Source of the DNA: Bacillaceae bacterium
Lineage (GTDB): Bacteria > Bacillota > Bacilli > Bacillales > Amphibacillaceae
Assembly (NCBI GenBank): GCA_030152985.1
Contig: JASLIE010000056.1
Location: 1 to 6,485 of the forward strand
Length of the DNA stretch: 6,485 nucleotides
Direction: 5' to 3'
Position numbers and translations under genes: made by a program. The notes below the pieces were generated by a model. The model was given only the letters and a program-made list of their open reading frames with translations, was not told where the DNA came from and made no database searches. Positions 1-5,852 of this stretch are shown here, in pieces; position 1 is the first letter of the stretch, and every line of letters starts with the position of its first letter.

Positions 1-32
1 TCAGGTGTCCCCATAAAAACAATTTTTTTCAT
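1..32 (-). CDS. fmt: Methionyl-tRNA formyltransferase, N-terminal fragment (cut by window edge)
   Basis: Only the first ten codons and two further bases are present, reading MKKIVFMGTP. This matches the well-known start of Fmt (MxKIVFMGTPxF), which formylates Met-tRNAfMet with 10-formyltetrahydrofolate so that translation can initiate. The ATG lies at 32-30. Seven bases upstream is a strong ribosome binding site, AAAGGAG (46-40), whose first bases overlap the TAA stop of priA, so the two genes are probably co-transcribed and translationally coupled. In Bacillus subtilis def (peptide deformylase) sits between priA and fmt; here it does not. The identification rests on a short peptide plus conserved gene order, so it is good but not beyond doubt. 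Truncation is due to the window edge, not to a broken gene. Confidence 0.8.
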   Translation of the reverse strand, partial: MKKIVFMGTP

Positions 33-44
33 TATGACTCTCCT

Positions 45-2444
45 TTACATCAGATGATATGGATTAATATCAATAGCAATTTGTAAGTTTTTTTTCAATT
101 CTTTTTCAAATGCATCGTAAACTATCTTCAATTTTCTAGATAAATCTGGTTCAAAACGATATTTAATTATAATTTGATAACGATATCTTCTTTTAATTCT
201 TGCTAGAGGTGATGGAGTTGGACCAAGTATCGTAGATTCATTAGATAAGACAAGTCCTAATTTATGAGCAAACTCATTGGCAGATTGAATCACTTTCGAA
301 AGATTCTCATCTGAAAGTGTAATTAGTGCAAGATAAACATAAGGTGGATAACGAAATGTACGACGAATAGTCATTTCCCTTTGATAAAACTTTAAATAAT
401 CGTATTCACTCGCATATAAAATACTGTAATGATCAGGTGTATAAGTTTGTACAACAACCTCACCCGGCAGTTTATGTCTTCCTGCTCTTCCACTTACTTG
501 TGTTAGTAGTTGAAAAGTCTTTTCAGATGACCTGAAATCAGGTAGATGTAACATGGAATCTGCTGCTAAGACACCAACTAAAGTTACATTCTCAAAATCC
601 AAACCTTTAGCAATCATTTGTGTTCCGAGTAAAATATCAGCTTCTTGTTGACGAAAACGATTTAATAAACGCTCATGCGCTCCTTTTCTGCTTGTTGTAT
701 CAACATCCATACGAATCACTTTATAAGCAGGCATAAGCTTATTGAGTTCTTCTTCAACACGTTCTGTCCCTGTTCCAAAAAAACCAATTAAATCACTTTG
801 ACACTTTTTACATTCTTTTTCTAAGGGAATTTCATATAAACAATAATGACATTTAAGTGCTTGATGACCTTTATGATAAGTTAAAGAGATATCACAATGA
901 GGACAGGTCTCAACATGCCCACAATCTCTGCACAAGGCAAAGTTAGAAAAACCCCGACGATTTAGAAGTAAAACAATTTGTTCACCACGTTCAATTTTTT
1001 CTTGCATTTTTTTGGTTAGACTATTTGAAAACATGGTCCGATTTCCTTTGTGAAGTTCTTCTCTCATATCAACAATCTCTACCTTTGGCATCGGTTGATT
1101 ATTTGTTCGATGTGAAAGTTTTAATAAACGATAAACATTTTTTTCTGCCCGTGCAAATGACTCAAGTGTGGGTGTTGCACTTCCTAAAACAACTGGACAT
1201 CGATTTGTTTGAGCTCGATAAATTGCTACATCTCTTGCATGGTAACGTGGATTATCTTCTTGTTTATAAGTCGTTTCATGCTCTTCATCAATAATTATAA
1301 TTCCTAAATTCTCAAATGGGGCAAAAATTGCTGATCTTGCTCCTACAACAACTTGAACTTCTTTTCGATGAATTTTCCTCCACTCATCATATTTTTCTCC
1401 TGTTGAAAGTGCACTATGTAGAACAGCCACCTTTTCTCCAAAACGCCCTTTAAACCTTTCAACCATCTGAGGTGTTAGAGCAATCTCTGGAACGAGTACA
1501 ATCGCTTCTTTTTCTTGATGAATAACTTGTTCAATTGCTTGCAAATAAACTTCGGTTTTACCGCTCCCTGTAACGCCGTATAATAAAAAAGTATCTGTTT
1601 TCTCTTTATTTATTGCCTCTAAGATTGGATTTAATGCCTCTTTTTGTTCAGTATTTAAGTTGATTTTTTCAGTTTGCTCAAACTCAACCTGATGAGGGTT
1701 ACGATAGATTTCTTTTTTTTCTAACTTTACGATTCCTTTTTTAATTAAGGGGGTTAAATGAGCACGATTTATATTTAAACGTGCATACAGTTCATTTTGT
1801 TCAATTGCTACTGGATGATTTATAAAAAAATCATAAAGCTGAAGTTGACGGTGAGCATTAGGTCTGAGGTCTGACTTTAATGCTTTTATTTCTTCAGCTT
1901 GTTTAATCGGAAGAATAAAGCTTTCATACTTTTTAACTTCCTGTGATTTCACGTGATAGTTTAACTCTAATTGATTATTTTGGAGTAGTTTTTTTAATAG
2001 ACCTAGATCGATATCTGTTTGTAATAAATCATCATATAGGACAGGTGATTTTTTAAAATACTTTTTAATGCTATCTGGTAGCTCAGTCTTTTCTTTTACT
2101 TCGATATGTCGCTCATACTTAGACTTTAACATGTTAGGTAACATAGCCTGATAACTTGTGATGTAAAGTGACAAGGTTTCATCCGCTAACCACTTACCTA
2201 AATCTAAAAGTTCTGGTGTTAATACCGGAGTTATATCTAAAACATCCTCAATTTCTCTTAAATTTTTAAACTCGGACTTACTCACCAATTCAATAACAAA
2301 ACCTGTAATTTTACGTGGGCCAAATGGGACAACAACACGCATACCTGATTCAATCATATCAGTAAACTTTTTGGGTACTTTATAATCAAATGTTTGATTG
2401 ACTGTGCTTGCTGGCACATCAACAATAACTTTGGCTATTTTCAC
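45..2444 (-). CDS. priA: Primosomal protein N' (replication restart helicase PriA)
   Basis: PriA is a 3'-5' DNA helicase that recognises stalled forks and D-loops in the cytoplasm and starts reloading of the replicative helicase. The product is 799 residues, usual for Bacilli. In order it shows the N-terminal 3' DNA-binding domain (about 1-100), a winged-helix linker region, Walker A GVTGSGKT (290-297), Walker B DEEH (386-389) followed by the PriA signature YKQ...PRYHARD, motif III GSAT (421-424), and eight zinc-binding cysteines in four CxxC pairs (505/508, 514/517, 532/535, 545/548). Motif V GTQMIAKG and motif VI QVSGRAGR (649-656) follow, then a C-terminal domain with RYPPY (698-702). All key residues are intact. 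The start is GTG at 2444-2442; an in-frame TGA three codons upstream leaves no other near option, and the N-terminus MKIAKVIVDVP fits the family. The start overlaps the coaBC stop (GTGA), with only a weak GGATGA upstream, so translation probably depends on coupling to coaBC. Confidence 0.98.
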   Translation of the reverse strand: MKIAKVIVDVPASTVNQTFDYKVPKKFTDMIESGMRVVVPFGPRKITGFVIELVSKSEFKNLREIEDVLDITPVLTPELLDLGKWLADETLSLYITSYQAMLPNMLKSKYERHIEVKEKTELPDSIKKYFKKSPVLYDDLLQTDIDLGLLKKLLQNNQLELNYHVKSQEVKKYESFILPIKQAEEIKALKSDLRPNAHRQLQLYDFFINHPVAIEQNELYARLNINRAHLTPLIKKGIVKLEKKEIYRNPHQVEFEQTEKINLNTEQKEALNPILEAINKEKTDTFLLYGVTGSGKTEVYLQAIEQVIHQEKEAIVLVPEIALTPQMVERFKGRFGEKVAVLHSALSTGEKYDEWRKIHRKEVQVVVGARSAIFAPFENLGIIIIDEEHETTYKQEDNPRYHARDVAIYRAQTNRCPVVLGSATPTLESFARAEKNVYRLLKLSHRTNNQPMPKVEIVDMREELHKGNRTMFSNSLTKKMQEKIERGEQIVLLLNRRGFSNFALCRDCGHVETCPHCDISLTYHKGHQALKCHYCLYEIPLEKECKKCQSDLIGFFGTGTERVEEELNKLMPAYKVIRMDVDTTSRKGAHERLLNRFRQQEADILLGTQMIAKGLDFENVTLVGVLAADSMLHLPDFRSSEKTFQLLTQVSGRAGRHKLPGEVVVQTYTPDHYSILYASEYDYLKFYQREMTIRRTFRYPPYVYLALITLSDENLSKVIQSANEFAHKLGLVLSNESTILGPTPSPLARIKRRYRYQIIIKYRFEPDLSRKLKIVYDAFEKELKKNLQIAIDINPYHLM

Positions 2445-3637
2445 TTTAAGTCATCCATTAATTTCATTATTTCTTTAAAGATACCTGTTGAAATAGCTTC
2501 TTTAGAATCGATTGTAAAAGGTATTTCATCATCTTCAGTAATAAAAGTAACAATATTTGTATCTGAGCCAAATCCAGCTCCTGGTTCAGATACATTATTA
2601 ACAACAATCGCATCTAAGTTTTTACTTTCCAGTTTTTTTCGTCCATACTCTAAATGTTTTTCTGTTTCTGCAGCAAATCCGATTAAAATCTGTTCTTTTT
2701 TTATCTTACCTAAGGATTTCAAAATATCCTTTGTTCTTTCCATTTCGATTTTTAATTCGCCCTCTGATTTTTTCATTTTTTGCTTTGATACTTTTTTCGG
2801 ACGATAGTCAGCGACAGCTGCAGCTTTAATCACAATATCTGCTTCTTCATAATAGTCATGCATGACCTGATACATTTCTGCTGCCGAAACAACATCAACT
2901 GTCTTGACTCCGTTTATTTTTATTAAATTCGTTGGTCCACTCACAAGTGTGACTCTTGCACCAAGATTAAGTGCTTCTTTTGCTAAAGCATATCCCATTT
3001 TTCCAGTTGAACGGTTAGTAAAAAAGCGAACAGGATCTAACTCTTCACGTGTTGGTCCTGCAGAAATTAAGATATTTTTCCCCTTTAATGGTTGCTCTTT
3101 ATTTTGATGGTTTTTAATTGCTTTTATAATTTCTAATGGCTCCTCAAGCCTTCCCTTACCTACATAACCGCAGGCGAGATAACCTGCTCCTGGCTCAATA
3201 AAATGATAGCCTCGCTCGGTTAGTGTGAACATGTTTTTTTGAACAGCTTGATTTTGATACATGTGAACATTCATTGCTGGAGCGATATAAGTTGTCGCAC
3301 GACTAGCTAAACATATGGTCGATAGCATATCATCGCCCAACCCGAGTGCTAACTTAGCTATAATATTTGCTGTTGCAGGTGCAATAATTGCAATTTCTGC
3401 CCAGTCCGCTAAATCAATATGAGCAATTTTTTCAGGATCTTTTTCATCAAATGTATCTATATAAACAGGGTTGCGTGATAAGGCTTGAAATGTTAGAGGT
3501 GATACAAATTTTGTCGCACTTTCAGTCATTACAACGCGTACATCTGCACCTTCTTGAGTTAATTTACTCGTCAAATCACAAGCCTTGTAAGCAGCAATTC
3601 CACCTGTTACACCTAATAAAACGCGTTTGTTTTGCAT
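2441..3637 (-). CDS. coaBC: Bifunctional phosphopantothenoylcysteine decarboxylase / phosphopantothenate-cysteine ligase
   Basis: This 398-residue protein carries out two consecutive steps of coenzyme A synthesis: joining cysteine to 4'-phosphopantothenate (CoaB, CTP-dependent) and decarboxylating the product to 4'-phosphopantetheine (CoaC, FMN-dependent). The CoaC half (about 1-180) starts with the flavoprotein motif LLGVTGGIAAYKA and has the presumed catalytic His73 in AHIDLADWA, the PAMNxxM motif (120-126) and the substrate-clamp Cys156 in LACGYVGKGR. The CoaB half (about 187-398) shows ISAGPTREELDPVRFFTN with Asn208, matching the Asn that handles the acyl-cytidylate intermediate in E. coli, then STGKMG, the lysine-rich KMKK (287-290) and VVNNVSEPGAGFGSD. 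Length and domain order are normal for the fused enzyme. The ATG at 3637-3635 has GTGAGG eight bases upstream. A terminator-like hairpin separates it from rpoZ. The TGA stop overlaps the GTG start of priA. Confidence 0.98.
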   Translation of the reverse strand: MQNKRVLLGVTGGIAAYKACDLTSKLTQEGADVRVVMTESATKFVSPLTFQALSRNPVYIDTFDEKDPEKIAHIDLADWAEIAIIAPATANIIAKLALGLGDDMLSTICLASRATTYIAPAMNVHMYQNQAVQKNMFTLTERGYHFIEPGAGYLACGYVGKGRLEEPLEIIKAIKNHQNKEQPLKGKNILISAGPTREELDPVRFFTNRSTGKMGYALAKEALNLGARVTLVSGPTNLIKINGVKTVDVVSAAEMYQVMHDYYEEADIVIKAAAVADYRPKKVSKQKMKKSEGELKIEMERTKDILKSLGKIKKEQILIGFAAETEKHLEYGRKKLESKNLDAIVVNNVSEPGAGFGSDTNIVTFITEDDEIPFTIDSKEAISTGIFKEIMKLMDDLK

Positions 3638-3654
3638 GTTTATAACCTCACTTA
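3638..3654 (-). promoter_or_regulatory. Ribosome binding site of coaBC
   Basis: GTGAGG (3651-3646 on the minus strand) lies eight bases before the coaBC ATG. It lies downstream of the terminator hairpin, so it remains available on any transcript that reads through. Confidence 0.7.
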
Positions 3655-3661
3655 ATTAAGA

Positions 3662-3711
3662 TTTAAAAACCCTCGCTTAATGCTTTAATAGGTAAAGCAA
3701 GGCAAGGGTTT
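3662..3711 (-). terminator. Intrinsic (rho-independent) terminator between rpoZ and coaBC
   Basis: On the minus strand, seven bases after the rpoZ stop, the outer arms AAACCCT (3711-3705) and AGGGTTT (3673-3667) pair perfectly. The inner arms GCTTT and AAAGC close a seven-base loop, ACCTATT. Between them the stem continues with CTT:AAG, G:C and a T.G wobble, broken by one bulged C and an ATT bulge. The 3' arm runs into five T residues (3669-3665). This is a good intrinsic terminator for transcripts coming from gmk-rpoZ. Because coaBC and priA follow closely on the same strand, it may be partial, letting some polymerase through and lowering downstream expression. I see no convincing promoter between the hairpin and coaBC. 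Confidence 0.75.
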
Positions 3712-3717
3712 CTATTA

Positions 3718-3912
3718 TTAATCGTTTTTTACACGTAATTTACCTTCATTTATTTCTTCTAAAGCAACACCAACTGGTGTAAGCGATTTAGGTTCTTCAA
3801 CTGCTGAGCGTTCTTCATCTAAAATGACACGTGCTCTTTCCGCTGCTAGAGTAACTAGCGTGTATTTAGATCTGATTTGTTTTTGTAGTTCGTCAATTGA
3901 TGGTTCTAACAT
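3718..3912 (-). CDS. rpoZ: DNA-directed RNA polymerase omega subunit
   Basis: Omega is the small RNA polymerase subunit that wraps the C-terminal end of beta' and helps assemble and stabilise the enzyme. The product is 64 residues, close to the usual length in Bacilli. It carries the omega signature RSKYTLVTLAAERAR (14-28) with the N-terminal MLxPSIDEL, and the C-terminal conserved helix ALEEINEGKL (50-59). The ATG at 3912-3910 follows the gmk TAA directly with no spacer. Its strong ribosome binding site AAAGGAGG lies eight bases upstream, inside the last sense codons of gmk. This layout makes gmk and rpoZ translationally coupled, as expected from their conserved pairing in Bacillota. A terminator hairpin follows the stop codon. 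Confidence 0.97.
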   Translation of the reverse strand: MLEPSIDELQKQIRSKYTLVTLAAERARVILDEERSAVEEPKSLTPVGVALEEINEGKLRVKND

Positions 3913-4530
3913 TTATGATTCCTCCTTTATAATGTTCAGATATTCTGCTTCAATTCTCTCTCTCTTACAGTGTTCACTCACTACGATTGATTGAATCTTA
4001 TCGACTGCTTGATCGACATTATCATTAACGACGACATAATCATATTCTTGCATCAATTCAATTTCTTTACGTGCTTCCTTCAAACGGTTTCTAACAAGTT
4101 CTTCTGATTCTGTTCCACGATTAACAATTCTTGTTTTTAACTCTTCTAGGCTTGGTGGAAACAAAAAGATAAAGACGCCTTCTTTAAAGTTTTCTTTGAC
4201 TTGCATAGCTCCTTGGACCTCTATTTCTAAAAAAACATCATGTCCTTTTGACAGTTGCTCTTCTACATAAGCACGTGGCGTACCATAATAGTTACCGACA
4301 TATTGAGCATGTTCAAGTAATTCGTTATTCTCAATCATCGATTCAAATTCTTTTTTTTCTTTATAAAAGTAATGAACACCGTGTTCTTCTCCTGGTCGAA
4401 TTGAACGTGTTGTTGCTGAAACTGAATACTTTAAGTTTGTGTCACGTTCAAATAAACGTTCTCTAACAGTTCCTTTTCCGACTCCGGAAGGGCCTGATAA
4501 TATAAATAAAATACCTCTTTCATCAAACAA
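3913..4530 (-). CDS. gmk: Guanylate kinase
   Basis: Gmk phosphorylates GMP (and dGMP) to GDP with ATP in the cytoplasm, feeding GTP and dGTP pools. In Bacillus it is a known target of inhibition by (p)ppGpp. The 205-residue product has the P-loop GPSGVGKGT (13-21), the GMP-binding segment [11 protein letters not shown] (38-48) with the following GVHYFY, the NYYGT motif (80-84), the EIEVQGA strand (102-108) and the arginine-rich lid RIVNRGTE. Length and motifs are complete. The start is read as TTG at 4530-4528: the codon just upstream is an in-frame TGA, the next in-frame ATG (codon 65) lies past the P-loop, and AGGGGG sits seven bases before the TTG. The gene follows remA after 15 bases and abuts rpoZ. 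Confidence 0.98.
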   Translation of the reverse strand: MFDERGILFILSGPSGVGKGTVRERLFERDTNLKYSVSATTRSIRPGEEHGVHYFYKEKKEFESMIENNELLEHAQYVGNYYGTPRAYVEEQLSKGHDVFLEIEVQGAMQVKENFKEGVFIFLFPPSLEELKTRIVNRGTESEELVRNRLKEARKEIELMQEYDYVVVNDNVDQAVDKIQSIVVSEHCKRERIEAEYLNIIKEES

Positions 4531-4545
4531 TCAACTTCCCCCTAG
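4531..4545 (-). promoter_or_regulatory. Ribosome binding site of gmk (decides the TTG start)
   Basis: The 15 bases between remA and gmk contain AGGGGG (4543-4538), seven bases before the TTG. An in-frame TGA (4533-4531) directly precedes that TTG, so no earlier start is possible. Confidence 0.7.
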
Positions 4546-4806
4546 CTATTCGTCTGAGATTTCATCATGTGTTACAACTCTTTGTCCAACTGTTTCAGGT
4601 TGAACGGCTGATAAGATAACATGTGAACTATCCGTAATGATAACTGCACGTGTTCTTCTTCCATAGGTTGCGTCGATTAATTTATTGCTATCTCTAGCAA
4701 CAACAATTATTCGTTTAATTGGAGCTGATTCAGGTGAGACAATCGAGATAATTCGTGTAGCTGAAACAACATTTCCAAATCCTATATTTATTAATTGCAA
4801 ACCCAA
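4546..4806 (-). CDS. remA: DNA-binding regulator RemA (DUF370 family, extracellular matrix regulation)
   Basis: RemA is a small DNA-binding protein that in Bacillus subtilis activates biofilm matrix operons and osmoprotection genes; its structure is an oligomeric ring. The 86-residue product aligns without gaps to the B. subtilis protein as I recall it: INIGFGN (6-12), SPESAPIKR (24-32), DATYGRRTR (45-53) and SAVQPETV (66-73). Arg18, Arg50 and Arg51, reported as important for DNA binding, are all present. Only the last dozen residues differ. The start is TTG at 4806-4804: an in-frame TAA lies seven codons upstream, there is no ATG, and GGGAGAGGA ends six bases before the TTG. The same number of residues precedes GFGN as in B. 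subtilis. It sits after yicC (68-base gap with a TATAAT box) and before gmk. The family is wider than biofilm formers, so the target genes here are unknown. Confidence 0.95.
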   Translation of the reverse strand: MGLQLINIGFGNVVSATRIISIVSPESAPIKRIIVVARDSNKLIDATYGRRTRAVIITDSSHVILSAVQPETVGQRVVTHDEISDE

Positions 4807-4821
4807 AACAGTTCCTCTCCC
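4807..4821 (-). promoter_or_regulatory. Ribosome binding site of remA (decides the TTG start)
   Basis: GGGAGAGGA (4821-4813) ends six bases before the TTG at 4806. No ATG or GTG is in frame between the upstream TAA (4827-4825) and this codon. A second TTG at codon 3 is less well spaced. Confidence 0.7.
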
Positions 4822-4843
4822 TTTTTACTGATTCCTAATTTTC

Positions 4844-4873
4844 ATTATACCTTTTTTGCAAAAAAAATTCATC
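4844..4873 (-). promoter_or_regulatory. Candidate sigma-A promoter upstream of remA
   Basis: In the yicC-remA gap a perfect -10 box TATAAT is read at 4849-4844. The -35 region is poor: ATGAAT (4872-4867) at 17 bases or GATGAA at 18. A-tract and T-tract DNA fills the spacer and may bend it. It could provide extra transcription of remA-gmk-rpoZ independent of the yicC promoter. The -10 match alone can arise by chance in AT-rich intergenic DNA, so this is moderate evidence. Confidence 0.4.
4852..4865. repeat. Perfect AT palindrome TTTTTTGCAAAAAA beside the remA -10 box
   Basis: Six T, GC, six A form a 14-base perfect palindrome, flanked on the + strand by two further A. It lies in the presumed promoter spacer upstream of remA. 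It is too AT-rich to be a useful terminator stem; it may be bent DNA or a protein site, or simply composition. Confidence 0.5.
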
Positions 4874-4874
4874 T

Positions 4875-5744
4875 TTATTCTATATTTTGAATCTGTTCTC
4901 GAATTCGCTCAAGCTCTCCCTTAAATTCAATCACGTACTCACTTAATAATGCATCATTTGACTTAGAACCAACCGTATTAATTTCACGTTGAATTTCTTG
5001 AATAATAAATTCAAGCTTTCTTCCGATAACTGTTTTTTGATGAAGTGTTGTTTCTAATAATTTCAAGTGACTCTCTAAGCGAGTTATTTCTTCTGTAATA
5101 TCACCTTTTTCTATCAGCAAAGCAATCTCTTGCTTGATTTGATCTTCGATTCGTTCATTGTCTATTGTAGCTTGAATTCGCTCACTGATTCGTTTTCGAT
5201 GATATTTTTTCATGATCGCTGATTGCTTATCAACTTCTAAAAGTAGCTCTCTTAAATAGTGACTTCGTTTTAATAAATCGTCTTTTAAGCGTTCTCCCTC
5301 GTCTTCTCTCGATTTAACAGCTTGATTACAAATGTTTTCTACATAGGATAAGAGACTTATCTCTAAGTTCTTTGAGTTCTGCTCTTTCTTAAAAGTAATC
5401 ACATTGGGTAACTGTAATAAAAACTCAAGAGAAAGATCTTCCCTTAAATGATACCTGTTTTTAAGTAGCTTAACTTCTTTTAGATAACGCTCAATCAATT
5501 CATAATTAAATCTGAGAGTTTCGCTTTGAATTAAGTCAATCGATTCTTTTAATGTTAGAGATATCCGCCCGCGTGAAAAATGTTTTTTTAGTATTTTTTG
5601 AATTGCCATTTCTAAGCTCGAATAATTTTCTGGCAAATTAATTTTAATATCTAAATAACGACTATTAACTGTCTTGATTTCAAGTGTATAATTTACCTTA
5701 TTTAAATGAAATGTTTCATAAGCAAACCCTGTCATACTTCTCAA
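4875..5744 (-). CDS. yicC: YicC/YloC family endoribonuclease
   Basis: YicC-family proteins are cytoplasmic endoribonucleases linked to RNA turnover; the family is widespread and often lies beside gmk, as here. The 289-residue product has the N-terminal YicC-like domain beginning with the hallmark SMTGF (3-7) and continuing EIKTVNSRYLD and FSRGRISL. A charged helical middle region follows (about 140-210), then the C-terminal DUF1732 domain with EEITRLESHLKLLE (218-231), GRKLEFIIQEIQREINT (241-257), GSKSND (259-264) and the ending ELERIREQIQNIE. The start is taken as TTG at 5744-5742, which preserves the conserved RSMTGF beginning and has AAAAGGAG ten bases upstream. The ATG three codons later (5735-5733) is possible, with AAGAAGG nine bases away, but would remove RS. 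It is the first gene of the minus-strand unit and divergent from rqcH. Confidence 0.95.
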   Translation of the reverse strand: MRSMTGFAYETFHLNKVNYTLEIKTVNSRYLDIKINLPENYSSLEMAIQKILKKHFSRGRISLTLKESIDLIQSETLRFNYELIERYLKEVKLLKNRYHLREDLSLEFLLQLPNVITFKKEQNSKNLEISLLSYVENICNQAVKSREDEGERLKDDLLKRSHYLRELLLEVDKQSAIMKKYHRKRISERIQATIDNERIEDQIKQEIALLIEKGDITEEITRLESHLKLLETTLHQKTVIGRKLEFIIQEIQREINTVGSKSNDALLSEYVIEFKGELERIREQIQNIE

Positions 5745-5762
5745 CCTTCTTCAACTCCTTTT
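5745..5762 (-). promoter_or_regulatory. Ribosome binding sites of yicC (two possible starts)
   Basis: AAAAGGAG (5762-5755) is ten bases before the TTG at 5744. A weaker AAGAAGG (5751-5745) is nine bases before the ATG at 5735. The stronger site and the conserved RSMTGF N-terminus favour the TTG. Confidence 0.55.
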
Positions 5763-5802
5763 CTTTAGTCTACATCATTGACTTTTCTTTTTCTAATTCT
5801 CT

Positions 5803-5832
5803 TTATATTTATAATCTAGAAAGTGCTATACT
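5803..5832 (+). promoter_or_regulatory. Candidate extended -10 promoter of rqcH
   Basis: TATACT (5827-5832) is preceded by TGC, giving the TGnTATAxT form that works with a poor -35; the sequence 17-18 bases upstream (TATATT or TTATAT) is weak. Transcription would begin near 5838-5840, just at the ribosome binding site GAGGTG (5840-5845), giving a very short leader. A promoter using TATAAT at 5810-5815 is an alternative with a longer leader. Confidence 0.4.
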
Positions 5833-5852
5833 AGATAAAGAGGTGATTTATT

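Larger units (their letters stand above)
5745..5852. promoter_or_regulatory. Divergent intergenic promoter region between yicC and rqcH
   Basis: These 108 bases separate the two divergent units and must hold the main promoter of each unless transcription enters from outside. On the + strand the best match is an extended -10, TGC-TATACT (see separate entry). A TTGACT at 5778-5783 looks like a -35, but the nearest good -10 boxes lie 20 bases (TATATT) or 26 bases (TATAAT) downstream. On the minus strand TATAAA occurs twice (5813-5808 and 5807-5802) without a convincing -35, so the yicC promoter cannot be fixed by eye. Confidence 0.6.

Noticed and set aside
1025..1294. Open frame of 89 codons on the + strand inside priA
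   Set aside because: It is antisense to the conserved helicase core of priA, with no initiation signal and no family resemblance.
2394..2807. Open frame of 137 codons on the + strand
   Set aside because: It lies opposite the C-terminal half of coaBC and the priA start, has no ribosome binding site or recognisable domain, and is low-complexity (Ser/Phe/Ile rich), as expected of an antisense shadow of an AT-rich gene.
2904..3645. Two short + strand open frames opposite coaBC (2904-3107 and 3388-3645)
   Set aside because: Both are antisense to conserved CoaBC motifs and show no independent coding signs.
4248..4466. Open frame of 72 codons on the + strand opposite gmk
   Set aside because: It is His/Leu/Val-rich antisense of the conserved Gmk core, without a ribosome binding site.
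4813..4832. Small hairpin CAGT...ACTG that might hide the remA ribosome binding site
   Set aside because: Only four base pairs can form, with a mismatch directly outside, so no stable structure or riboswitch is supported.
5778..5815. TTGACT plus TATAAT as a classical promoter for rqcH
   Set aside because: The hexamers are 26 bases apart, too far for sigma-A; the TATATT at 5804 gives 20 bases, also beyond the usual range.
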